A stretch of DNA of 64,000 nucleotides, from assembly GCA_902610315.1 (NCBI GenBank), contig CACLVA010000003.1:1-64000 (forward strand). The letters are read 5' to 3'. Position 1 is the first letter of the stretch; each line of letters starts with the position of its first letter. Below, piece by piece: positions 10,064 to 19,159 of the stretch. The DNA is from an uncultured Pelagibacteraceae bacterium (lineage in GTDB: Bacteria; Pseudomonadota; Alphaproteobacteria; Pelagibacterales; Pelagibacteraceae). The notes under the pieces were generated by a model, which saw only the letters and a list, made by a program, of their open reading frames with translations, searched no databases and was not told the DNA's origin. The translations under genes and the position numbers were made by a program.

Positions 10064-10676
10064 GTTATATACCGCCAATACTCCCAACGGCAAAAAAATA
10101 TCTATTATGTTAGAGGAAATTGGTTACAAATATAATGTAAATACAATTGATTTAAATAAAGGTGATCAATTTAATTCTGAGTTTAAAAAGATTAGTCCAT
10201 TTAGCAAAATACCAGTAATTAAAGATCAAGATAATAATGAGGTAATTTTTGAATCTGGAGCCATCCTTATATATCTTGCTGAAAAGAGTGGAAAATATTT
10301 TGATAATAAAAATATTATTACGCAATGGTTGATGGCTCAAATGGGATATGTTGGGCCAATCCTAGGTCAACATCATCAATTTCATCACTATAACCCAGGT
10401 AAAAGCGAATTTGGTGAGCAAAGATATTTTAAAATATCAACTTCAATTTATAAAAATTTGGATGAAAGATTATCAGTTTCCAAGTACCTTGCAGGAGAAA
10501 ATTACACAATAGCAGATATTGCAACCTTCCCATGGATTGCAAGACATGATTGGCACGATATAGGGCTTAAAAATTACAAAAATCTTTGTAGATGGTATTT
10601 AGAAATTTCTGAAAGAGATGCTGTTATAAAGGGGTACGATTATTTGAATAAAGGAGAAAAAATTCCAAAACCTTAA
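10056..10676 (+). CDS. Glutathione S-transferase family protein
   Basis: Thioredoxin-like N-terminus TPNGKKISIMLEEIG, FESGAILIYLAEK, YTIADIATFPWIARH. Confidence 0.88.
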   Translation: MIELYTANTPNGKKISIMLEEIGYKYNVNTIDLNKGDQFNSEFKKISPFSKIPVIKDQDNNEVIFESGAILIYLAEKSGKYFDNKNIITQWLMAQMGYVGPILGQHHQFHHYNPGKSEFGEQRYFKISTSIYKNLDERLSVSKYLAGENYTIADIATFPWIARHDWHDIGLKNYKNLCRWYLEISERDAVIKGYDYLNKGEKIPKP

Positions 10677-11092
10677 ATATCGTCTGCGTAAACTTTTTCC
10701 TCTTTTTCGTGTTTTTCCTGAGCAGCAATTGATAAAGTTGCAACTGGTCTGGCTATAAGTCTTTTAATTCCGATTGGTTCTCCAGTCTCTTCGCAAAATC
10801 CGTATGTCCCATCTTTAATCTTTCTTAAAGCCGAGTCGATTTTAGATATCAGTTTTATTTGCCTGTTGATTGCTCTCATCTCAACATTTTTATCTGTATA
10901 TGAGCTGGCTTGGTCTACAATATCTGCAGAGGTACTATTATCATCCATAGAACTATTATATAAAGCTTCATTATTTGATCTAACCAAATCCTTCTTCCAA
11001 GCTAATAGTTTATTTTTGAAAAATACTTTATGTTTTTCACACATATACTTTTCTGATTCTTTTGGAACGTAAGTTTTAGAAATTCTAACCAT
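10673..11092 (-). CDS. dksA: DksA/TraR-family transcription factor, mostly Cys-less
   Basis: YGFCEETGEPIGIKRLIARPVATLSIAAQE aligns with the DksA C4 zinc-finger region but only one Cys remains. Confidence 0.85.
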   Translation of the reverse strand: MVRISKTYVPKESEKYMCEKHKVFFKNKLLAWKKDLVRSNNEALYNSSMDDNSTSADIVDQASSYTDKNVEMRAINRQIKLISKIDSALRKIKDGTYGFCEETGEPIGIKRLIARPVATLSIAAQEKHEKEEKVYADDI

Positions 11093-11170
11093 TATCTAAT
11101 TTAAAACGCTCGGAGTATATTCAGCAAATAGGTAGTGTCAAGCAAGGTTTAATTGTATAAATTCAAATAA

Positions 11171-12493
11171 ATGGTGATTTATAAAAAGCAAATAAAAATT
11201 TATTTTTATATATTTTTGACAATCCATTTAATTTTATGGACTTTGATTCCATCTTTAACAAACAATAATCTTCCGCTTGATACAATCGAAGCTTTAGCCT
11301 GGGGAAGTAACTTAGATTGGGGTTTTAATAAACATCCTCCGATGAGCGCATTTATGGTAGAAATTTTTTATAGTATTTTTGGATCTAATGATTGGGCGTA
11401 TTACTTACTAAGTCAGATTTTTATTATTTTTTCATTTTTTGTAATTTTTCAATTCAGTAAAGAAATTTTAAATAATGAAATTTTAGCACTTATATCTGTT
11501 TTATTATTAGAGGGTATTTATTTCTATAATTTCACAACACCAGAATTTAATGTGAACGTTTGTCAAATTCCTTTTTGGGTTTTAACAGTTTATTATTCAT
11601 GGAAAGTCTTTAATCAAAAAATACCTAAATTAAAAGATTGTATTATTGTTGGAATTTTTGCTGTTGGTGGTTTTTTATCTAAATATCTATTTATTTATTT
11701 ACTAATAGCAATTGATATACTTTTTATTTATTTAATATTTTTTAAGAAAGAAAAAAAATTTCATTTTAATTATATAATTTCTGTTGAAGTTTTTTTAGTT
11801 TTATTAATCCCACATATTATCTGGTTATTTAATAATGATTTTATTACAGTAACTTATGGGCTAGCGAGATCTAGTGTAGACAGTCCAACTTTTTTAAATC
11901 ATCTTATTTATCCAGTAATATTTATATTTAAACAAATTGGAATATTAGTTCCATTTTTTGTTATGTTATATTTTCTCACAAAAAAAATTAAAATTAGTTA
12001 TAATTTAAAAGATAAAAAACTTTTATTTTTATTAGCAATAAATCTTTTACCAATTTTTTTAATTCTTTTTACATCTATGATAATGGGTTCAAAAATACGA
12101 ACAATGTGGATGACACCTTTTTATTTATTTTTTGGAACCTTATTGGTTTATATTTTCCAAAGATACATTGTAAAACAAAATTATAAAAGTTTTATGATAG
12201 CATTTTTAATTCTATTTCTTTTATCTCCCATTACTTATGCATACATTTCAATTACTGAAAACGATAAAAGAACTGATTATCCTGGAAAAGAAATTTCAGA
12301 TAAAGTTCAATTAAGATGGAATGAAGAATTTAAGAAACCAATAAATGTTATTTTAGGAAATGAGTGGAATGCAGGAAATTTATCTTATCATTTAAAAACT
12401 AGACCAGTTTGGGATGGTGAAGTTGATCAAAATAAGTTAGACACTTATAATGTTTATATTTGTATCGATAGTATATGCCTAGGTAATAGATGA
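11171..12493 (+). CDS. Glycosyltransferase family 39-like membrane protein
   Basis: LDTIEALAWGSNLDWGFNKHPPMSAFMVEIFYSIFG plus multiple TM segments. Confidence 0.75.
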   Translation: MVIYKKQIKIYFYIFLTIHLILWTLIPSLTNNNLPLDTIEALAWGSNLDWGFNKHPPMSAFMVEIFYSIFGSNDWAYYLLSQIFIIFSFFVIFQFSKEILNNEILALISVLLLEGIYFYNFTTPEFNVNVCQIPFWVLTVYYSWKVFNQKIPKLKDCIIVGIFAVGGFLSKYLFIYLLIAIDILFIYLIFFKKEKKFHFNYIISVEVFLVLLIPHIIWLFNNDFITVTYGLARSSVDSPTFLNHLIYPVIFIFKQIGILVPFFVMLYFLTKKIKISYNLKDKKLLFLLAINLLPIFLILFTSMIMGSKIRTMWMTPFYLFFGTLLVYIFQRYIVKQNYKSFMIAFLILFLLSPITYAYISITENDKRTDYPGKEISDKVQLRWNEEFKKPINVILGNEWNAGNLSYHLKTRPVWDGEVDQNKLDTYNVYICIDSICLGNR

Positions 12494-12618
12494 ACGAATT
12501 TTTAGAAAAAAATAAAAAATTAATATTAATAATTTTTATAATTGCTGTGATAGAATTTTCAGGACACGGAATATTTGCATCCTTAATAAGATTTTTGAGT
12601 TCAATCAATTCAATATGA
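12490..12618 (+). CDS. Putative 42-aa single-TM small protein between two glycosyltransferases
   Basis: Own translation MNEFLEKNKKLILIIFIIAVIEFSGHGIFASLIRFLSSINSI*; ATGA overlap with both neighbours; absent from supplied ORF track. Confidence 0.5.
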   Translation: MNEFLEKNKKLILIIFIIAVIEFSGHGIFASLIRFLSSINSI

Positions 12619-13484
12619 AAATTAAAATATTAATACCCCTTTATAACGACTGGCAATCCCTGCTTAAGCTTCTTGAAAATATCAACCATCATGTTAGTGA
12701 TATAGATCATATTATTTCTATTGTGGTTGTAAACGATGGATCAACTGAAAAGGCTCCTAAGAGTTTTCCCAGTTACTCAAAGATAAATTCTTTAAAAATT
12801 ATAAATTTAAAAGAAAATGTTGGTCATGCTAGGTCCATCGCAACCGGTCTAAAATATATTTTAGAAAATGATAATTTTGATTACGTTATACCTATGGATT
12901 CAGATGGTGAAGACAGACCTGACGAAATAAAAGATTTAATAAAAAAAATTGAACCGCAGTCTGATTTACCAATAGTTTGCGAAAGAGTTAAAAGATCAGA
13001 GGGATTTTTCTTTAAATTTTGTTACATTTTACACAAATTGATTACATTTACATTTACAGGAAGATCTATAAAATTTGGAAATTTCACATGCCTTCCAAAA
13101 GAGATAGTGAAAAGCATGACCAATGAAAGGGCCACATGGAGTAGTTTTTCAGGGGCTTTATCAAAAATTTCAAAACTTAAAATTGGGACACCTTCTGAAA
13201 GAGGCACTAGATACTTTGGACCGTCTAAAATGAGCTTTAAAAACCTTGTTGAACATTCTCTCTCAATAATAGCTGTTTTTAAATTTAATGTTTTAATTAG
13301 ATCAATATTATTTTTTTTTATATATCTATTCTTAATTTATGAAAAAATTTCAGTTATTACTTTAATTCCTATTTTGCTGATAGTTATATTCAATTTATTG
13401 GTTATCTTAATTTCTAAAAGGGAAAATTTAGAAAAATATAGAAACTCAAATCAGAATATTTTTGATGTAAAAATTATTAAATAA
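12615..13484 (+). CDS. Glycosyltransferase family 2 (DPM/GtrB-like)
   Basis: KILIPLYNDWQSLLKLLENI, VVVNDGSTE, IPMDSDGEDRPDEI, C-terminal TM helices. Confidence 0.85.
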   Translation: MKIKILIPLYNDWQSLLKLLENINHHVSDIDHIISIVVVNDGSTEKAPKSFPSYSKINSLKIINLKENVGHARSIATGLKYILENDNFDYVIPMDSDGEDRPDEIKDLIKKIEPQSDLPIVCERVKRSEGFFFKFCYILHKLITFTFTGRSIKFGNFTCLPKEIVKSMTNERATWSSFSGALSKISKLKIGTPSERGTRYFGPSKMSFKNLVEHSLSIIAVFKFNVLIRSILFFFIYLFLIYEKISVITLIPILLIVIFNLLVILISKRENLEKYRNSNQNIFDVKIIK

Positions 13485-13499
13485 TACTAAAATTTTAAA

Positions 13500-15650
13500 A
13501 TGGAGATTATTAATTTGGAGTCTGTAAAATCGTTTGTAGATACACTTTGGGTAATAAACTGTGCCATTTTAGTTTTTATTATGCAAGCTGGTTTTATGTG
13601 TATGGAAACCGGTCTATCCCGATATAAAAATAGCATAAATGTAGCCTTGAAAAATGCGGCTGATTTCGGGGTCTCCGTTGTAATTTTTTGGATATTTGGT
13701 TTTGGATTAATGTTTGGCAAAAGCTATAACGGTCTATTCGGTACTGACTTGTTTTTCTTTAAGACAGATGTTGCAGAGTATATGACATACTTTGTATTTC
13801 AAGCAATGTTTGTTGCTACAGCTGCAACTATTATATCTGGCGCAGTTGCAGAGCGTATGAAATTCAATGGCTACATAATTATAACTATATTAGCTACAGG
13901 AATAATTTATCCTATAGTTGGTCATTGGACTTGGTCATCAAGTTATTTAAATAATATGGACGTAGAGAGACAATTGCTAGACATTACTGGTCAGATAAAT
14001 ACTACAGGTTGGTTGAGCACAAAAGGGTTTGTAGATTTTGCCGGGAGTACAATTGTCCATTCAGTTGGAGGATGGATTGCACTTTCTGCTGTTTTAATAT
14101 TAGGACCTAGAATTGGTAAATACTCAAAAGCAAACAAAGGTAAATTTACTGGATCTAGTTTTCCTTTGGCAGTTCTTGGTACTTTAATTCTTTGGTTTGG
14201 ATGGTTTGGATTTAATGGAGGAAGCAATGGCGCAATGGATGAAGCTGTCCCACTTATATTGATCAACACTTTCTTATCAGCTTCTTTTGGTTTACTTACA
14301 GGTTTAGGTATATCTTTTTTATTATTTAAAAAACCAGACCCGTATTATGTCATACTTGGTCCTTTAGCTGGATTGGTTGCAATCACAGCGGGCTGTAATT
14401 CAATGACATCAGTAGTTTCAATATTTGTCGGAATTATTGGCGCTGTGGTAGCTATATTTGTAAATGAATTATTAAACAAATATGAAATCGACGATGTTGT
14501 AGGGGCAATCCCAGTTCATCTTGCTGCAGGAGTATGGGGAACTTTAGCAGTTGGTTTTTTTAGTAATTTAGAAACACTTGGCACTGATTTAAGTAGACTT
14601 GAGCAAATTAAAGTTCAGTTTATAGGCGTTATCGCAATAGGTTTGTTTGCTTTCTTAGGATCTTTTACAATATTAAAAATTTTAAATTCTTTTTATCCAT
14701 TAAGAGTAAGTCTTATTCAAGAAGAATTAGGTCTAAATATTGCAGAACATAATGCAACATCAGTTGAGCATGATTTAATTTCTATATTAGACAAACAATC
14801 AGAGACTGGTGATTTGACAATTAGAGGGCCACAAGATCCTTTTACTGCAGGAGGTGTTATTGGATTATATTATAATAAACTAATGAGCAAATTAGAGACT
14901 AGCGAAATTGAGAAAAAAAAATGGCGTGATAGAATAACTGGAGAAGTTAAGCTCGCGGTTAAAGTACAAGAAAATTTCTTACCTAAAAGAAATTTAGACA
15001 ATTACCCCGTACATGGCATTAATCTTGCGGCAAGAGAAGTCTCTGGGGATTTCTTTAGTTTTTATCCTCATAACGAAAGTGTTTATTTCATCATTGCAGA
15101 TGTGGCTGGAAAAGGAATTCATGCAGGCATGGTTATGGCAAAAGCCTCAACTTTGTTTGAGATAATGTCTCGTGATAAGGTTGATGTAGATGAAATGGCC
15201 TTTCATATGAATAATGACTTACACTTAACTAAAACTGGCGGGATGTTTGTTACCTCAATTATTGGAAATTATAATATTATGACTGATGAAATTTCATGGG
15301 TAAATGCAGGCCATCAACCAGCTATTATTAGAGATAACAAAGGTAATTTTGAAGAATTTGAGAGCAAATCTCCTCCTTTGGGAGTTATTAAACAAGCTAC
15401 AAAATCTAATTACTTTGTTAATAAATCTAAATTAAATGGACACAGATTTTATGCTTTCACTGATGGTTTATCTGAAAGTTTAGATAAAAATAATAAAGAG
15501 ATTGGCATTGAAGGGTCCAAAGAAGTTATCAATAGAAACTTTAATAAAAACCCTGATGATGAATTAAATCTTATCGCCAAAGAAATCGCTGCCAATGCAA
15601 ATAACAAAAATCTTAGTGACGACCTTACTCTTATTGTTATTGGTAAATAA
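13500..15650 (+). CDS. Ammonium transporter (Amt) fused to SpoIIE/RsbU-type PP2C phosphatase
   Basis: Amt domain with both pore His contexts (STIVHSVGGW, IPVHLAAGVWG); C-terminal ADVAGKGIHAGMVMAKAS, VNAGHQPAI, FTDGLSESL, SDDLTLIVIG. Confidence 0.93.
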   Translation: MEIINLESVKSFVDTLWVINCAILVFIMQAGFMCMETGLSRYKNSINVALKNAADFGVSVVIFWIFGFGLMFGKSYNGLFGTDLFFFKTDVAEYMTYFVFQAMFVATAATIISGAVAERMKFNGYIIITILATGIIYPIVGHWTWSSSYLNNMDVERQLLDITGQINTTGWLSTKGFVDFAGSTIVHSVGGWIALSAVLILGPRIGKYSKANKGKFTGSSFPLAVLGTLILWFGWFGFNGGSNGAMDEAVPLILINTFLSASFGLLTGLGISFLLFKKPDPYYVILGPLAGLVAITAGCNSMTSVVSIFVGIIGAVVAIFVNELLNKYEIDDVVGAIPVHLAAGVWGTLAVGFFSNLETLGTDLSRLEQIKVQFIGVIAIGLFAFLGSFTILKILNSFYPLRVSLIQEELGLNIAEHNATSVEHDLISILDKQSETGDLTIRGPQDPFTAGGVIGLYYNKLMSKLETSEIEKKKWRDRITGEVKLAVKVQENFLPKRNLDNYPVHGINLAAREVSGDFFSFYPHNESVYFIIADVAGKGIHAGMVMAKASTLFEIMSRDKVDVDEMAFHMNNDLHLTKTGGMFVTSIIGNYNIMTDEISWVNAGHQPAIIRDNKGNFEEFESKSPPLGVIKQATKSNYFVNKSKLNGHRFYAFTDGLSESLDKNNKEIGIEGSKEVINRNFNKNPDDELNLIAKEIAANANNKNLSDDLTLIVIGK

Positions 15651-15666
15651 AAACTTTTACTATCTG

Positions 15667-16947
15667 TCAGCCTATCCTAATTTTTGGCATGCAGTAGAAA
15701 TCCGCAGTATCTATTTTTGATGAATACTCTCTTCTCATATTCCATTTTTTGTGAACACCAGCACTTGCAAGGCTTAATGTAGATCTACCATATCGATAGT
15801 TAGTATTATCAATGGATCTCATTAAACTATTTATTTTTTCATCCTTGTCAGATGAAAATAAATTTTTTCTTTCCGTATCATTTGATAAGCCTGTTAGCAT
15901 CACTCCTGCTTTTTGATAACGATAACCATTTTTAAAAATATTTTCTAAAATAGAAACCGCTGCTTTCACTATTTCGATACTATTATTTGTTGCAATTGGA
16001 AAATCTACCGTTTTAGAATTTGAGTAATAACCAAAGTTTCTTTGAAAAGGACTTGTTCTAACAAACACAGTTATTGATTTTGCAACCAAAGATTCTGATC
16101 TTACTTTCTCTGAAGCATTCAAACAATAATTCGCAACCGCTTCTTTTAACTCTTGAAAACTTTCGACCCTTTTACCAAAAGAACGTGAAACCACACAGCT
16201 TTTTCTTTTTGAAGCTGTCTTTTCAAGATCTATACATGGTATACCTCTTAGTTCCATTGCCGTCCTTGAACTTAAAACATTTGAAGATTTTTTTATCCAA
16301 GTGTTAGATTTATTTTTTAATTGTTTAGCATTATAAATTCCATTTTTTTGATAAAATTTAGTTAACTGTCTACCAACTCCCCATACATCATTTATTTCTA
16401 TTTTTTCTAGTATTGGATCTAGATTTTCAATACCGATCAAACTCGTAACACCTGATTGTTTTTTCTTTGCAATATGATTTGCAACTTTACTCAGAGTTTT
16501 AGTTTTTGCTATTCCAATGCTAGTTGGTATACCAGTCCATTGTAATACTGTGTCTCTTATCTCTCTACCGACATTTACTATTTCATCATCTGGAAAATTT
16601 GATAAATCCATAAATGCTTCATCTATCGAGTATACCTCTATATCAGAATTAAATCTTTTTAATGTTCTCATTACCCTTCTCGATAAATCTCCGTATAAAG
16701 AGTAGTTTGAAGAAAAAACTTGTACATTGTTTTTAACAATTATGTCCTTTGCTTTGAAATACGGTTCTCCCATTTTTATTCCAAGAGCTTTTGCTTCGTT
16801 AGACCTTGAAATAATACAGCCATCATTGTTAGATAAAACAACGACAGGTTTTTTTCTTATTTTAGGATTGAATAATCTTTCACAAGACACATAGAAAGAA
16901 TTACAATCAACCAGTGCTATTTTTTTAGTAAACCGAGTGGATGACAT
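15667..16947 (-). CDS. umuC: DNA polymerase V subunit UmuC (Y-family)
   Basis: ALVDCNSFYVSCERLFNP, YSIDEAFMDLS, TKTLSKVANHIAKK. Confidence 0.95.
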   Translation of the reverse strand: MSSTRFTKKIALVDCNSFYVSCERLFNPKIRKKPVVVLSNNDGCIISRSNEAKALGIKMGEPYFKAKDIIVKNNVQVFSSNYSLYGDLSRRVMRTLKRFNSDIEVYSIDEAFMDLSNFPDDEIVNVGREIRDTVLQWTGIPTSIGIAKTKTLSKVANHIAKKKQSGVTSLIGIENLDPILEKIEINDVWGVGRQLTKFYQKNGIYNAKQLKNKSNTWIKKSSNVLSSRTAMELRGIPCIDLEKTASKRKSCVVSRSFGKRVESFQELKEAVANYCLNASEKVRSESLVAKSITVFVRTSPFQRNFGYYSNSKTVDFPIATNNSIEIVKAAVSILENIFKNGYRYQKAGVMLTGLSNDTERKNLFSSDKDEKINSLMRSIDNTNYRYGRSTLSLASAGVHKKWNMRREYSSKIDTADFYCMPKIRIG

Positions 16948-17320
16948 AAGTTACAACTCCCCAAATAAAAATATCTTCTTCTTCGTTAATTAAAATTCGA
17001 TCTTTAAAGTTTTTAGATCCTGAAGTGAGAAACTTTTTATCTCTTTCTTGAACAAAACTTTTAACAACTAATTCATCGTGAACATTTGCAATCACAGTTG
17101 AAAAATTTTTTGGTTTTAAACTTTTATCAACTACCAATATATCTCCATCATTGATACCAACATCAGTCATGGATTTACCTTGTACTCTAATTACAAAAGT
17201 TGCCGGAACATTCCTTATTAAATGTACATTGAGGTCTATATCTTCCTCTATATAGTCTGTAGCAGGAGACGGAAAACCAGCTCCAGCTTTATGTAAATAA
17301 TAAGGTATTGTAATCTTCAT
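16925..17320 (-). CDS. umuD: UmuD, S24 LexA-like autoprotease
   Basis: AGAGFPSPATDYIEE cleavage-site context, VQGKSMTDVGI Ser, ELVVKSF Lys. Confidence 0.93.
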   Translation of the reverse strand: MKITIPYYLHKAGAGFPSPATDYIEEDIDLNVHLIRNVPATFVIRVQGKSMTDVGINDGDILVVDKSLKPKNFSTVIANVHDELVVKSFVQERDKKFLTSGSKNFKDRILINEEEDIFIWGVVTYVIHSVY

Positions 17321-17324
17321 AAAT

Positions 17325-17339
17325 GTTCTTATTTTGTTC
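17325..17339 (-). promoter_or_regulatory. Putative LexA/SOS box upstream of umuDC
   Basis: GTTC-TTATTTT-GTTC, exact alphaproteobacterial GTTCN7GTTC consensus, 5 bp from the umuD start. Confidence 0.8.
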
Positions 17340-17487
17340 TTTTTATATTTATAGCCTAATAATTAAATGTAGTCAAATAGGTTGTATTTTGAGTCTGAAA
17401 TTGAATCAAAAGTGAATCAAAAGGTGAACATTGAAACTACATATTGTTGTGTTGTGGATAACTTTTACAATAGATAGACTAAGCAAA

Positions 17488-17856
17488 ATGAGAAAATTAA
17501 CCTGTCATTGCGGCGAAATCGAAATAGAAATTAACATTAAAAAAAATTTTGAGGATTTGTACAGATGTAATTGCTCAATATGTATTAGAAAAGGAACAAT
17601 TACAGCAATTATAGATAAGAAAGAATTAAAAGTTATAAAAGGTATGGATAAATTAAAATGTTATCAATTCAAAACAAAAGTAGCCAAACATTATTTCTGC
17701 TCCATTTGTGGAATACAAACTCACAATTTAAGAAGAAGAGACCCAAACACATATGGAATTAACGTTGCTTGCATTAATAACATATCTACAAAAGAACTGT
17801 TTAATTTTAAAGTAAGAATAAATGATGGAAGAAATCATATAATGGATAGACAATAA
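17488..17856 (+). CDS. GFA-family (CENP-V/GFA, zinc-binding) protein, copy 1; likely starts at MRKLTCHCG rather than ORF start 17431
   Basis: TCHCGEIEIE, RCNCSICIRKG, HYFCSICGIQTHN. Confidence 0.85.
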   Translation: MRKLTCHCGEIEIEINIKKNFEDLYRCNCSICIRKGTITAIIDKKELKVIKGMDKLKCYQFKTKVAKHYFCSICGIQTHNLRRRDPNTYGINVACINNISTKELFNFKVRINDGRNHIMDRQ

Positions 17857-17858
17857 TC

Positions 17859-18230
17859 ATGAAAAAAAAATTAACGTGCCATTGTGGAGAATTTGAAGCA
17901 GAAGTAACCATACCCGAAAGTGGTATAAAAAAAGTTATGAGATGTAATTGTACTTTATGCAAAAGAAAAGGTTATGTCATTGGGGTTTTAGGCGAAAATG
18001 AATTTAAAATTATAAAAGGAGAGAAATATTTAAAACTTTATCAGTACTATACTAAAGCTGCAAAACATTATTTCTGCTCAATATGTGGAATTCATACACA
18101 CAATAGACCAAGAATAAATCCTAAAATATTTGGTATTAATGTAGCGTGTGTTGAAGGCATTGATCCATTTAAATTAAAAAATGTTGGACTTAATGATGGT
18201 GAAAACCATCCACTAGATCAAAAGAAATAA
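17859..18230 (+). CDS. GFA-family protein, copy 2 (tandem paralog)
   Basis: TCHCGEFEAEV, RCNCTLCKRKG, HYFCSICGIHTHN. Confidence 0.87.
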   Translation: MKKKLTCHCGEFEAEVTIPESGIKKVMRCNCTLCKRKGYVIGVLGENEFKIIKGEKYLKLYQYYTKAAKHYFCSICGIHTHNRPRINPKIFGINVACVEGIDPFKLKNVGLNDGENHPLDQKK

Positions 18231-19159
18231 TGCAAAATCATTTAGATTGTTATCAAAAAGTAAAGAAGAAGTGTTTTAATTTTATTACTTTACAGGAAAC
18301 TAAAAAAGAAAAATTCAAAAATAAAGAAAAAATGATTAAAAGTTTCTTAATTCCAATTTGTTTTTGGATAAATAAAAATAAGCCACAAAATAAAACATTT
18401 ATTATAGGACTTGCTGGTGGCCAAGGAACTGGTAAGACTACTATATCTTCCTTAATAAGATTAATATTAACAAATTATTTTAAATTAAATGTTTTTAAAG
18501 TCTCTATTGATGATTTTTATAAAACTAGAAAAGAAAGACTAAAACTATCAAAATTGAAACATCCCTTACTTTTAACTAGAGGTGTACCAGGAACACACGA
18601 TGTCGATATGATAAATAGACTTTTTAATAATATAAAAAAAAGGAAATTTAATAGTATGTTGATCCCGAAGTTTGACAAATCAATTGACGATCGGTGTAAT
18701 AAAAAATTTTGGCATAAGATAAATAAAAAACCTGATGTATTAATTTTAGAAGGATGGTGTGTTGGGGCAAAACCAGAGAAAGGAAATACGTTAAATAGGC
18801 CGATAAATAAATTAGAGAAAAATTTAGATAATAAAAAAAAATGGAGACTATTCGTTAATAATCAATTAAAAAATAAATATTCTAAGTTATTTAATCAAAT
18901 ACATAGCTTATTATACTTAAAGGCTAAAAACTTTAATGTACTTAAACGTTGGCGAGTTAAACAAGAAAAAAAACTAAAATTAAAAAACAAATCAAAAAAA
19001 AATAATAAGATTATGAATAATTCTGAAGTTTTAAATTTTATGATGACTTACCAAAGAATTACGCAAAATATGTTTAAAATTACACCAAAACACTCCTCTA
19101 TTATTATTGACTTAAATGATAGGCATCAAATAAAAAGAGTAAAATTTAAATATGTATAA
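18230..19159 (+). CDS. P-loop kinase, D-glycerate 3-kinase-like
   Basis: IGLAGGQGTGKTTISSLI Walker A, SIDDFYKTRKER, RGVPGTHDVD, EGWCVGA. Confidence 0.8.
   Translation: MQNHLDCYQKVKKKCFNFITLQETKKEKFKNKEKMIKSFLIPICFWINKNKPQNKTFIIGLAGGQGTGKTTISSLIRLILTNYFKLNVFKVSIDDFYKTRKERLKLSKLKHPLLLTRGVPGTHDVDMINRLFNNIKKRKFNSMLIPKFDKSIDDRCNKKFWHKINKKPDVLILEGWCVGAKPEKGNTLNRPINKLEKNLDNKKKWRLFVNNQLKNKYSKLFNQIHSLLYLKAKNFNVLKRWRVKQEKKLKLKNKSKKNNKIMNNSEVLNFMMTYQRITQNMFKITPKHSSIIIDLNDRHQIKRVKFKYV

Noticed and set aside
17402-17426. Short direct repeat GAATCAAAA-GTGAATCAAAA-GGTGAA
   Set aside because: Only two imperfect units in an AT-rich spacer; no supporting context.
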